The notes under the pieces: generated by a model
The model's input: only the letters and a program-made list of their open reading frames with translations
What the model was told of the DNA's origin: nothing
The model's database searches: none
Position numbers and translations under genes: made by a program
Assembly (NCBI GenBank): GCA_030833145.1
Contig: JAURHT010000103.1
Coordinates: 1 to 6,701, forward strand
Reading direction: 5' to 3'
From: Aquirufa sp.
GTDB taxonomy: Bacteria; Bacteroidota; Bacteroidia; Cytophagales; Spirosomataceae
Length of the DNA stretch: 6,701 nucleotides
Part shown: piece after piece, positions 1-5,585 of the stretch
How the letters are laid out: the number at the start of each line of letters is the position of its first letter
How positions within the stretch are numbered: the stretch's first letter is position 1

Positions 1-472
1 ATTGGCTGTGCAAATAGGTCTCGTCGACCGTCTTGATCTTCACGTAGGTATTCGCCTCGTTTTTCACCCGAATCGAATCCATCCCGTGACGCCAAAACTG
101 ACCGCCCACCATCTTCACAAATTCCTTCGAATTCCGGAAGTTGAACGACGCACAGTGAATCGCCACCAATCCGTGACCCGAAGCCACGTAATTCAATAGC
201 GCTTTCTCCTGCGGTGCCGCGATCGAATCATGGTTCGCATAGATCACTAAGGCATCGAATTTATTCAAATATGCCTCATTCAGATCCTTCAAGGATTCCG
301 TGTAGGTAATATTCATCCCCTTAATCCCCACCGCGGATTGCAGCGCAGGATATCTGTCAAAGGGTTTGTGGTGGCCTTTATCGCCTAAAAACAACAATTC
401 GAGGCGTCTGCCAGGAGCGGCCGAAACCGAAAATTGAAACAAGAATGCCGCAGCAAATAAGAGAAAACGCAT
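1..472 (-). CDS. ThuA-domain secreted protein, N-terminal 157 residues (cut by window edge)
   Basis: This is the open N-terminal part of a larger protein; codon 157 ends at base 2 and the frame runs off the window. Residues 1-19 form a signal peptide (MRFLLFAAAFLFQFSVSA, cleavage near A18/A19), so the protein is exported. From about residue 24 it shows a ThuA-type class I glutamine-amidotransferase-like fold: LFLGDKGHHK (27-36), ALVIYANHD (74-82), GHGLVAIHCASFNF (99-112, with C107 at the nucleophile-elbow position) and GGQF (123-126). The ANHD, IHCASF and GGQF run resembles the N-terminal ThuA module of large Bacteroidota/Planctomycete proteins that continue into sugar-dehydrogenase, HEAT and CxxCH haem domains. 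That larger architecture is inference, because the rest lies outside the window. ThuA domains are linked to trehalose and other sugar use, but their reaction is poorly defined. The start is 3 bp after the stop of the Gfo/Idh gene, so it is the third gene of that operon. Confidence 0.85.
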   Translation of the reverse strand, partial: MRFLLFAAAFLFQFSVSAAPGRRLELLFLGDKGHHKPFDRYPALQSAVGIKGMNITYTESLKDLNEAYLNKFDALVIYANHDSIAAPQEKALLNYVASGHGLVAIHCASFNFRNSKEFVKMVGGQFWRHGMDSIRVKNEANTYVKIKTVDETYLHSQ

Positions 473-475
473 GGC

Positions 476-1588
476 TTAGAATTTAGGAATTTCAATGATT
501 TTTCCGCCTTGAAGAGCAGATTCGTGAGCTAATATACCTACCGAAGTCCAGTTAGCAGACTGCGGCGCATTCGGGAATGGATCGCGATCTGCGGCCAAAG
601 CCTGCAAGAATTCGTTCACCAAATGGGGGTGTGACCCACCGTGTCCTCCCCCTTGCGTAAACGAAAGGTGGGTATTATCCTCCTCGTCGTACACCCCTTT
701 CGTGGTGAAACGTTGAATTTCTTCTGGCAAATAATGGGCAAAATCAGGTGTAGGCACTTTGGCTGGAATCTCTGGCTCCGGTTTTTTCGCCGTATGCACC
801 ACTAATTCTTCACCCTCAATTAAAGGCCATTCCACCGATTTCTTCGATCCATACACCTCAAAACTCTCGCGGTATTGACGCGCCACATCGAAAAGCGAAC
901 GGTAAACCATCGCGCTCAAATCCGAATCACGGAACTTAATGTGCGCTGATTCCACCGCAAATGGCGAGTTATAATGTTGTATTAATTCTTCGCGAATCGT
1001 ACCCGATCCGAAGCAAGAAACATATTCCGCTTCTAGACGCAATAAACCTGCCACTGGCCCTACGCAGTGCGTCGCATAGTGCATCGGAGGCAAGCCTGGC
1101 CAATAATCCGGCCATCCGTCCATATCTTGTTGGTGCGACGCCTTCAAGAATTGAATCTTGCCTAGCTCACCCTTTTCGTATAATTCTTTGATGTACAAAA
1201 ACTCGCGCGCATACACCACGGTCTCCATCATCATATATTTCTTACCCATGCGCTTGCTCGCCTCCACGATCGCTTTACACTCATCAACTGTCGTCGCCAT
1301 AGGCACCGTACAAGCCACATGTTTCCCTGCATTTAGCGCTTTTAGCGTTTGTTCTGCGTGCAAGTGAATAGGAGAATTGATGTGAACGACATCTACATTC
1401 GGGTCTTGGATTAGCTTCTCAAAATCCGTGTAACGCGTCTCGATCCCATAAGCATCCCCGATGGAGTTGAGTTTTTCTTCATTTCTTTGGCAAATCGCAT
1501 ACATATTCGCCAACGGATGCTTCAAATAAATAGGAATAAATTCTGCGCCGAAACCTAGTCCGACAATCGCAACGTTATATTTTTTCAT
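476..1588 (-). CDS. Gfo/Idh/MocA family oxidoreductase lacking the EKP lysine
   Basis: A 370-residue cytosolic NAD(P)-dependent sugar or polyol oxidoreductase-type protein. The N-terminal Rossmann fold begins with YNVAIVGLGFGAEF (4-17; G10, G12) and runs to about residue 120. The C-terminal alpha/beta domain (125-370) carries the family His in MHYATH (H174) and a GGGHGGSHPHLVNEF stretch (313-327) typical of a Bacteroidota/Planctomycete subfamily. The usual GKHVxxEKP signature is GKHVACTVPMA (88-98), so T94 and V95 replace the conserved Glu and catalytic Lys. There is no signal peptide, Tat motif or lipobox. I chose the start at 1588 because the Rossmann strand begins there (MKKYNVAIVG). An in-frame ATG at 1624 adds 12 residues that lie within the upstream gene. 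The chosen start overlaps the upstream epimerase by 14 bp, implying coupled translation. The substrate is unknown; an epimerase and a ThuA protein as neighbours suggest sugar catabolism. Confidence 0.9.
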   Translation of the reverse strand: MKKYNVAIVGLGFGAEFIPIYLKHPLANMYAICQRNEEKLNSIGDAYGIETRYTDFEKLIQDPNVDVVHINSPIHLHAEQTLKALNAGKHVACTVPMATTVDECKAIVEASKRMGKKYMMMETVVYAREFLYIKELYEKGELGKIQFLKASHQQDMDGWPDYWPGLPPMHYATHCVGPVAGLLRLEAEYVSCFGSGTIREELIQHYNSPFAVESAHIKFRDSDLSAMVYRSLFDVARQYRESFEVYGSKKSVEWPLIEGEELVVHTAKKPEPEIPAKVPTPDFAHYLPEEIQRFTTKGVYDEEDNTHLSFTQGGGHGGSHPHLVNEFLQALAADRDPFPNAPQSANWTSVGILAHESALQGGKIIEIPKF

Positions 1589-2411
1589 AGTTAGTAATAA
1601 GAAACTGATAAGACTTTTCCACAAGCTCGCGCTCTGAATTAAACATTTTTCGCCAAATATGGGCCGCCGGTAATTTCTCGCTAAAGGCCTCCACCACGAG
1701 CCAGCCGGAATAATTTACGTCCTTAATAGACTGCAATACAGACGGCCAGTTCACTTGTCCCTCGCCCAAAATTCCTCGTGTACTCTCCGACAATTGAATG
1801 TGCGGAGTCCGCTTCGCAATCCGACGAATCGCGTCTGCCGTACTCACTTCCTCGATATTTGCGTGAAATGTGTCAAACATAATCTCCACATACGGATGAT
1901 TAATCTGCTCAACCAGGGCATATAATTCGTCCGCACACGAGACCAAATAGCTCTCGAAGCGGTTCAAATATTCTAAACAAAGGGTGATATTTTTCGTGGC
2001 TGCGTGATCCGCTACTTCCCGAATGCCGGCGATAGACCAGTCGATTTCTTGTTGGGTGGCTTTGGCCCCTGTAAAAACTCCTAAAGCCGAATGAAATGGC
2101 CCAGACAAATAGGGCGATCCTAAATAGGCGGCCACGTCTACAGCCCCTTTCAAATACGCAATTCCCGCCGCTCTCACGGCTGGATCCGGTGAAATCAAAT
2201 TCTCTGCAGGCCCCGCAATCGCACAAGCGAAAGGTTGTAAACCCAGCCGATCGACCTCCTTTTTCCAAGCAGACCAATGCGCTAAATCAATATTAAATAC
2301 GGGAATTTCAACGCCTTGATAACCCACCTCTTGGATGAAGGCAAGCTCTGATAATACAGCATCATTCATATCTGGCCCGTAAACGAGCAGATTCATGGCG
2401 ATTGGGTTCAT
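1575..2411 (-). CDS. sugar phosphate isomerase/epimerase, D-tagatose/D-psicose 3-epimerase-like TIM barrel
   Basis: A xylose-isomerase-like TIM barrel of 278 residues (282 from the ATG at 2423). In numbering from the 2423 ATG, the metal and catalytic motifs of ketose 3-epimerases are visible: LEYLNRFESY (150-159; metal ligand E151, second Glu E157), MFDTFHANIEE (182-192; D184 and substrate-side H187), HIQLSESTRG (208-217) with R216, and VVEAF (243-247; E245). The metal-binding His of the tagatose epimerases aligns with Q210, as in hydroxypyruvate-isomerase-type relatives, so substrate assignment is open. It is the first gene of a three-gene minus-strand operon and overlaps the Gfo/Idh gene by 14 bp. 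I prefer the start at 2411 (MNPIAMNLLVYG), which matches the usual first strand of the family. The 2423 ATG (Met-Thr-Lys) is formed by the TTAGTC repeat array that runs into the gene. An ATG at 2396 is also possible. Confidence 0.85.
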   Translation of the reverse strand: MNPIAMNLLVYGPDMNDAVLSELAFIQEVGYQGVEIPVFNIDLAHWSAWKKEVDRLGLQPFACAIAGPAENLISPDPAVRAAGIAYLKGAVDVAAYLGSPYLSGPFHSALGVFTGAKATQQEIDWSIAGIREVADHAATKNITLCLEYLNRFESYLVSCADELYALVEQINHPYVEIMFDTFHANIEEVSTADAIRRIAKRTPHIQLSESTRGILGEGQVNWPSVLQSIKDVNYSGWLVVEAFSEKLPAAHIWRKMFNSERELVEKSYQFLITNYEKI

Positions 2412-2415
2412 AGGT

Positions 2416-2492
2416 TTAGTCATTAGTCGCTGCTTCGCAGCTTAGTCGCCTTCGGCTTAGTCGTCACTGCGTGACTTAGTCCGGAGGAGTCC
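2416..2492. repeat. array of mini-hairpins separated by conserved TTAGTC linkers
   Basis: Five copies of TTAGTC lie at 2416-2421, 2423-2428, 2442-2447, 2457-2462 and 2476-2481 (offsets 7, 19, 15 and 19). Three perfect palindromic hairpins fill the longer gaps: 2429-2441 (5-bp stem), 2448-2456 (3-bp stem) and 2463-2475 (5-bp stem). The stem sequences differ (GCTGC/GCAGC, GCC/GGC, GTCAC/GTGAC), yet each pairs perfectly. Read on the minus strand, every loop is a GNA triloop closed by C-G (GAA, GAA, GCA), a type known to form very stable DNA mini-hairpins. A weaker GGA/TCC element follows at 2483-2492. The array directly precedes the epimerase gene and would sit in its leader RNA if transcription starts upstream. 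Its function is unknown. Confidence 0.8.
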
Positions 2493-2576
2493 AAAAAACA
2501 TCTCAATATAAAAGAAAAAAATGGGTAATTCTACTAGTCTGTCCTGATTAGGGAGGATTTGAAAGCATAGCTTTTT
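2493..2576. other. AT-rich intergenic stretch with one small hairpin; no clear promoter
   Basis: This non-coding segment lies between the hairpin array and the heptamer inverted repeat. It begins with an A-rich run (2493-2520) and contains the hairpin AAAGC-ATA-GCTTT at 2562-2574. A promoter for the minus-strand sugar operon is expected here or within the repeats, but I found no good TAnnTTTG -7 box on that strand. The closest are off-consensus forms with three spacer bases (TAnnnTTTG) inside the neighbouring repeat arm. No open reading frame of note is present. Confidence 0.45.
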
Positions 2577-2704
2577 AAAGCATAAAGAATAAAGCACAAA
2601 GAGTAAAGATGGAATCCCCTATAGGGATGAGTGTTTGAAATATTTCCTATACGTTTCGCGCAGCGAATCAAACTTTATTCTTTGTGCTTTATGCTTTATT
2701 CTTT
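2577..2704. repeat. long imperfect inverted repeat with arms made of AAAG-headed heptamers
   Basis: The left arm (2577-2610) and the right arm (2671-2704) are reverse complements at 30 of 34 positions, separated by 60 bp. Each arm is a run of 7-bp units starting AAAG. On the plus strand the left arm reads AAAGCAT, AAAGAAT, AAAGCAC, AAAGAGT and AAAGAT; the right arm read in reverse has AAAGAAT, AAAGCAT, AAAGCAC, AAAGAAT and AAAGTT. Differences between arms fall mainly at the variable fifth to seventh positions of the units. The right arm contains the stop codon and the last few codons (K-N-K-A) of the EamA gene, so transcripts of that operon end in or read into a large stem-loop. It could act as a transcription end or mRNA-stabilising structure, or be a fold-back (MITE-like) element. 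No transposase or clear target duplication is visible. Confidence 0.75.
2611..2670. other. loop of the inverted repeat, holding nested palindromes
   Basis: The 60-bp centre between the heptamer arms is itself structured. CCCTATAGGG at 2617-2626 is a perfect 10-bp palindrome. TTCGC-GCA-GCGAA at 2655-2667 is a hairpin with a C-G-closed GCA triloop, the same loop class as in the array at 2429-2475. It is bracketed by GTTTGA (2633-2638) and TCAAAC (2668-2673), which form an outer 6-bp stem. No coding capacity is evident. Confidence 0.6.
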
Positions 2705-3570
2705 TTATCTAAGAACGGATGCGCCATCACCGTCAGCACCAGCAGACCAGTTCCCCAATAGAAGGCGGGTTGCATGACTTCTTTTTGGCCAAAAATAAAG
2801 ACCGCCAGCAAAATCCCATAAACCGGCTCGAGCGTGATCACGAGATTGATCGAAAAAACGGAGAAAACTTTGTACAAATGGATGGTCTCTGTGTACGCAT
2901 AAACGGTACAAACGACTGCCAAAATACCAATCCAAAGCCAATCCAGGCCAATCGGAACGAAGCCAGGCGAACCGCCTAAAAGACCACTGAGCCAGACCGC
3001 GCCTGTGACGAATCCGGCTGCCAGCATCTCGTAAACCGTGATCAATTTAGGATCGTGGGTGTGGGTATAATTTCCGTTAATGACAGAGAATAAGGCTCCG
3101 AAAAATCCTGCCCCAATGCCCATTACCAAACCAATCCATTGACCCGATTCGACCGAGAAAATAATCCCCAGGGCAATCATGACTAGGATTCCGAGGAAGA
3201 CTTCAATCTTCGCAAGGGGTTTTTTCTTCGCGATAGGTTCTAAAATGGAGGTCCAAAAGGTCTGGGTAGAAAGGCCGGCGAGGCACATGGCGACCGTAGA
3301 GACTTTGGCAGCTCCAAAAAACAACAGCCAGTGTAGCGAAACAAACACCCCATTCAAAAGCCAAATTTTCAACACTGACGAGGGAACCTGAAAAGGTTGC
3401 TTCGAAGCCATTAAAATCAGTCCTAATCCAGCCGCCGCAATCACGCAGCGAAAGAAGACAATCGTCAATGCATTCGCCTCTGTCGCGTTCCCCAGAATGG
3501 CGGTAAACGCATACAAAATGACGATAAAATGTATCTTGAAATAGTCGAGAAGCCGAGGAGCCTGTCTCAT
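2689..3570 (-). CDS. EamA-family (DMT superfamily) transporter
   Basis: A 293-residue polytopic inner-membrane protein made of two homologous EamA halves (about 12-140 and 146-285), together giving about ten transmembrane helices, the standard size for the family. Internal-repeat marks are visible: ILEPI (109-113) ends the fourth helix region of the first half and LEPVYG (247-252) holds the same place in the second. VFFRC (38-42) near helix 2 is the usual conserved arginine. EamA proteins export or import small metabolites such as amino acids, nucleotides or cofactors; the cargo cannot be read here. It starts 2 bp after the stop of the LptF/LptG permease gene and is the last gene of a three-gene operon. 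Its final codons (K-N-K-A) and stop lie inside the heptamer inverted repeat, so the very C-terminus may have been remodelled by repeat insertion. Confidence 0.88.
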   Translation of the reverse strand: MRQAPRLLDYFKIHFIVILYAFTAILGNATEANALTIVFFRCVIAAAGLGLILMASKQPFQVPSSVLKIWLLNGVFVSLHWLLFFGAAKVSTVAMCLAGLSTQTFWTSILEPIAKKKPLAKIEVFLGILVMIALGIIFSVESGQWIGLVMGIGAGFFGALFSVINGNYTHTHDPKLITVYEMLAAGFVTGAVWLSGLLGGSPGFVPIGLDWLWIGILAVVCTVYAYTETIHLYKVFSVFSINLVITLEPVYGILLAVFIFGQKEVMQPAFYWGTGLLVLTVMAHPFLDKKNKA

Positions 3571-3572
3571 CG

Positions 3573-4643
3573 TTAGCGCGGAATAGTGTAATAAAGTCCC
3601 ACACCCACGGCGGAGAACACGATATTAGGCAGCCAAACCGCTAGCAACGGAGGCATTCCCCCACCTTCCGCAATCCCCTTGCTCATCATAAAGAAGAGGA
3701 TGTAAATGAAGGCCAAACTAAAGCCCAACGCAATCTGAAATCCAACGCCACCTCGTGCTTTCCGGGCGGAAACCAAGAAGCCGATAATAGTCAAAATCAT
3801 CACCGAAAATGGATTGGCGAAGCGGAGGTATTTCTCGATTTGGAAAACTTCGATTCCATCCGCACCGCGCGATTGCACTAAGTCAATGTGGCGATTTAGC
3901 TCTGGAAGGGTAAATGTTTCGTGTAATAAGTGCTTGTTCTCGAAGTCTTTTGGAAACAAATTAAGCGTCGTATCGATCTTCGCCCCAAACTGTAGCGAAG
4001 TCGCCCCAGCGGTCCGAATCCGGTAATCGTGGATGGTCCACTTCTTCGAAGTCGAGTCCCAAGTGATGCGATCCGACATCAATTTCTGCTGAATTTCCGT
4101 CCCCACAATTCGTTCCAAACTAAAGCGGTAACCCGTGTTCGTCGTATTATCGTAGGTCTCTAAATACGCATAGGTCTCCGGTCCAATCTTAATATGAACG
4201 TCACGTTTGTCGAAATAGTAGGTGTTATTGATGTATTTATGCTCGAAAGGAACGCGAATCTTGTTCGCGTTGGGCACCACCCAACCGATCATAAAAAAGG
4301 TGCCCACGGCTAAGATGCCTGAGCCGATTAAATAGGGGCGCATCAGACGCGTGAAACTAACGCCAGAACTAAGGATGGCAATGATTTCGGTTTTGGCAGC
4401 CAAGTTTGCCGTAAAGAAAACGGTCGCAATAAAGACCATCAAAGGACTAATATACGAGGCCCAATAGGGGATAAAATTCAGGTAATAATCGAAGAGAATT
4501 TCGCGCAATGGAGCTTCCTTGCGAATGAAATCGTCAATTTTCTCCGTGTAGTCGATCACCATCACAATGAGAACGATGATGAAAACGGCGAAAACGTAAG
4601 TCTTCAGAAATTTCTTTAAAATGTAATAATCAAGAATTTTCAT
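3573..4643 (-). CDS. LptF/LptG family permease (YjgP/YjgQ), lipopolysaccharide export ABC subunit
   Basis: A 356-residue inner-membrane protein of the LptF/LptG family, which with the ATPase LptB extracts LPS from the inner membrane and feeds the LptC-A bridge. Its length is typical. It has the expected plan: N-terminal LDYYILKKFLKTY amphipathic start, helix 1 (about 14-30), helix 2 (about 58-80), the conserved cytoplasmic segment KTEIIAILSSGVS (84-96) that couples to LptB, helix 3 (about 101-124) ending VVPNAN, a periplasmic beta-jellyroll domain (about 126-270), and three C-terminal helices (about 275-352). LptF cannot be told from LptG with certainty; the N-terminus looks slightly more like LptG. 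The partner subunit and LptB are not in the window. Its start overlaps the end of the DUF983 gene by 14 bp and its stop is 2 bp before the EamA gene, so the three genes are probably co-transcribed. Confidence 0.92.
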   Translation of the reverse strand: MKILDYYILKKFLKTYVFAVFIIVLIVMVIDYTEKIDDFIRKEAPLREILFDYYLNFIPYWASYISPLMVFIATVFFTANLAAKTEIIAILSSGVSFTRLMRPYLIGSGILAVGTFFMIGWVVPNANKIRVPFEHKYINNTYYFDKRDVHIKIGPETYAYLETYDNTTNTGYRFSLERIVGTEIQQKLMSDRITWDSTSKKWTIHDYRIRTAGATSLQFGAKIDTTLNLFPKDFENKHLLHETFTLPELNRHIDLVQSRGADGIEVFQIEKYLRFANPFSVMILTIIGFLVSARKARGGVGFQIALGFSLAFIYILFFMMSKGIAEGGGMPPLLAVWLPNIVFSAVGVGLYYTIPR

Positions 4644-5028
4644 GCTTAGCAGCAGCGCTTGGGTCGTAATTTAAACCGGAGAACCAATGTATGAATAATA
4701 CACGAGCTGTCCTAAAATTAGCCGGCACTAACAGCAGGGAAACGGTCGTGATAGGCACCACGTAGCCCTCTGCTGGAGGATCGTTTAGGAAATTAAAGAC
4801 CAAAATCCCACCCACTAACATGATTCCCACCGTAAACGCATAGGAAATATACATCGCACCATAGAAAAATCCAGGCTCCACTTCGTAACGAACGTCGCAG
4901 GATGGACAGTGTTCGTGCATTTGAGCAAAGTTAAGCACATTCCACCATTTATATTTGAACAGACGGCCTTCGTGGCAATGCGGGCAACGGGCGTTGAACA
5001 TAGCCGTTAGCTTGCTGGGATTTGACAT
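4630..5028 (-). CDS. DUF983 family membrane protein with zinc-ribbon-like cysteines
   Basis: A 132-residue protein of the DUF983 family. The N-terminal part has two CxxC knuckles, CPHC (C15, C18) and CPSC (C41, C44), a likely zinc ribbon facing the cytoplasm. Then YEVEPGFFYGAMYISYAF (48-65), characteristic of the family, leads into two transmembrane helices (about 57-80 and 88-103). The molecular function is unknown. The open frame extends upstream to an ATG at 5130, but I chose 5028 (MSNPSKLTAMFNARCPHC). The extra 34 residues are not family-like, and the longer form would cover both the -7 box at 5049-5056 and the divergent promoter. It is the first gene of the operon with LptF/LptG and EamA, overlapping the permease start by 14 bp. 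Confidence 0.88.
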   Translation of the reverse strand: MSNPSKLTAMFNARCPHCHEGRLFKYKWWNVLNFAQMHEHCPSCDVRYEVEPGFFYGAMYISYAFTVGIMLVGGILVFNFLNDPPAEGYVVPITTVSLLLVPANFRTARVLFIHWFSGLNYDPSAAAKHENS

Positions 5029-5048
5029 AGAATCGGGTAATTTATCCC

Positions 5049-5056
5049 CAAAGGTA
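5049..5056 (-). promoter_or_regulatory. Bacteroidota -7 promoter box for the DUF983/Lpt/EamA operon
   Basis: Read on the minus strand this is TACCTTTG, an exact match to the Bacteroidota sigma-ABfr -7 consensus TAnnTTTG. It ends about 20 bp before the DUF983 start codon at 5028, implying a short leader. A TTTG that could serve as the -33 element lies at 5082-5085, but the 25-bp spacer is longer than the usual 17-23. The position supports the short DUF983 start. Confidence 0.55.
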
Positions 5057-5076
5057 AAGAAAATTAGACGATTAAA

Positions 5077-5097
5077 CGTAACAAAGGTCACGTTACG
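5077..5097. promoter_or_regulatory. dyad CGTAAC-N9-GTTACG between divergent promoters, possible operator
   Basis: CGTAAC (5077-5082) and GTTACG (5092-5097) are perfect inverted half-sites with centres 15 bp apart. The dyad lies just upstream of the plus-strand -7 box and overlaps the presumed -33 zones of both divergent promoters, where a dimeric regulator could affect both. No regulator gene is adjacent. A six-base half-site can arise by chance, so this is a modest call. Confidence 0.35.
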
Positions 5098-5108
5098 GAG
5101 GCTTTTTG

Positions 5109-5116
5109 TATCTTTG
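5109..5116 (+). promoter_or_regulatory. Bacteroidota -7 promoter box for the cytochrome-b-like/HAD/AKR set
   Basis: TATCTTTG matches the -7 consensus TAnnTTTG exactly and lies 20 bp before the ATG at 5137, leaving a short A-rich leader (AAAATTAAACACAC) of the kind common in Bacteroidota, which rely little on Shine-Dalgarno pairing. No clear TTG -33 element stands at 17-23 bp upstream. Confidence 0.6.
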
Positions 5117-5136
5117 CTAAAATTAAACACACTCTT

Positions 5137-5574
5137 ATGTATTCAACTTTCGTTACCATTCACTCGATCTTGTTTCTAGTGGTTTTAGCCCTAGGAATTT
5201 TATCTATTTTCAAAGGCTTAACAGGCAAAACTTTCACAGAATCTGATCGCAAAGTAGGCTTGTTTTACATGATCTCCTTGCACACGCAATTATTAGTCGG
5301 ATTAGTGCTTTATGTAGCGCTTAGCCCAGTAACAACCGCTGCCTTTGCTGATTTTGGAGCTGCGATGAAAGATTCAGCGACTCGCTTGATCTTAGTAGAA
5401 CACGTTTCAGTTAACATCATCGCGATCATTTTAGCGACGGTAGTGAATGCCAAAAACAAAAAAGCAATTACCGATGCCGCGAAGTTCAAAAACATGTGGT
5501 TATTAAACGGAATTGGCCTTTTATTGATTTTAAGCCGTATCCCTTGGAGCCGCTTAGCTGCGTTATTTGCCTAA
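5137..5574 (+). CDS. small four-helix membrane protein, Bacteroidota 'cytochrome B'-like
   Basis: A 145-residue inner-membrane protein with four predicted transmembrane helices (about 5-25, 42-62, 83-103 and 118-137). It resembles short Bacteroidota proteins commonly annotated as cytochrome B. One histidine sits in or at the edge of each of the first three helices: H9 (TIHS), H49 (SLHTQ) and H89 (VEHVS). These could ligate haem, but no biochemical proof follows from the sequence. The C-terminal SRIPW motif (133-137) closes helix 4. The start at 5137 is the first ATG after a good -7 box. The HAD phosphatase gene begins 11 bp after its stop, so the two are probably one transcript. The physiological role is unknown. 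Confidence 0.75.
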   Translation: MYSTFVTIHSILFLVVLALGILSIFKGLTGKTFTESDRKVGLFYMISLHTQLLVGLVLYVALSPVTTAAFADFGAAMKDSATRLILVEHVSVNIIAIILATVVNAKNKKAITDAAKFKNMWLLNGIGLLLILSRIPWSRLAALFA

Positions 5575-5585
5575 ATAAGCCTTGA

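Noticed and set aside
2..199. Plus-strand frame at the left edge
   Set aside because: It is antisense to the ThuA-domain frame, which has a signal peptide and family motifs; the plus frame has neither.
1589..1624. Upstream Met (1624) for the Gfo/Idh protein giving MWKSLISFLLLT before MKKYNV, resembling a short signal sequence
   Set aside because: The hydrophobic stretch is an out-of-frame reading of the end of the epimerase gene, and the Rossmann fold normally begins right at the second Met; no cleavage site or lipobox follows.
1909..2277. 122-codon minus-strand frame inside the epimerase gene
   Set aside because: It is a shifted-frame shadow of the epimerase with low-complexity Arg/Gly/Ser composition and no recognisable domain.
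2423..2492. CRISPR array
   Set aside because: The repeated unit is only 6-8 bp, the intervening sequences are self-complementary and 9-13 bp long, and no cas genes are present.
2577..2704. Insertion sequence
   Set aside because: There is only 60 bp between the arms and no transposase; flanking target duplications are not evident. A non-autonomous element remains possible.
3203..3604. 133-codon minus-strand frame across the EamA gene and the LptF/LptG end
   Set aside because: It is fully covered by the clearly membrane-protein EamA frame and has no family features.
5029..5130. Upstream extension of the DUF983 reading frame to an ATG at 5130
   Set aside because: The 34 extra residues do not look like DUF983, and they would cover a good -7 box on the same strand and the divergent promoter.
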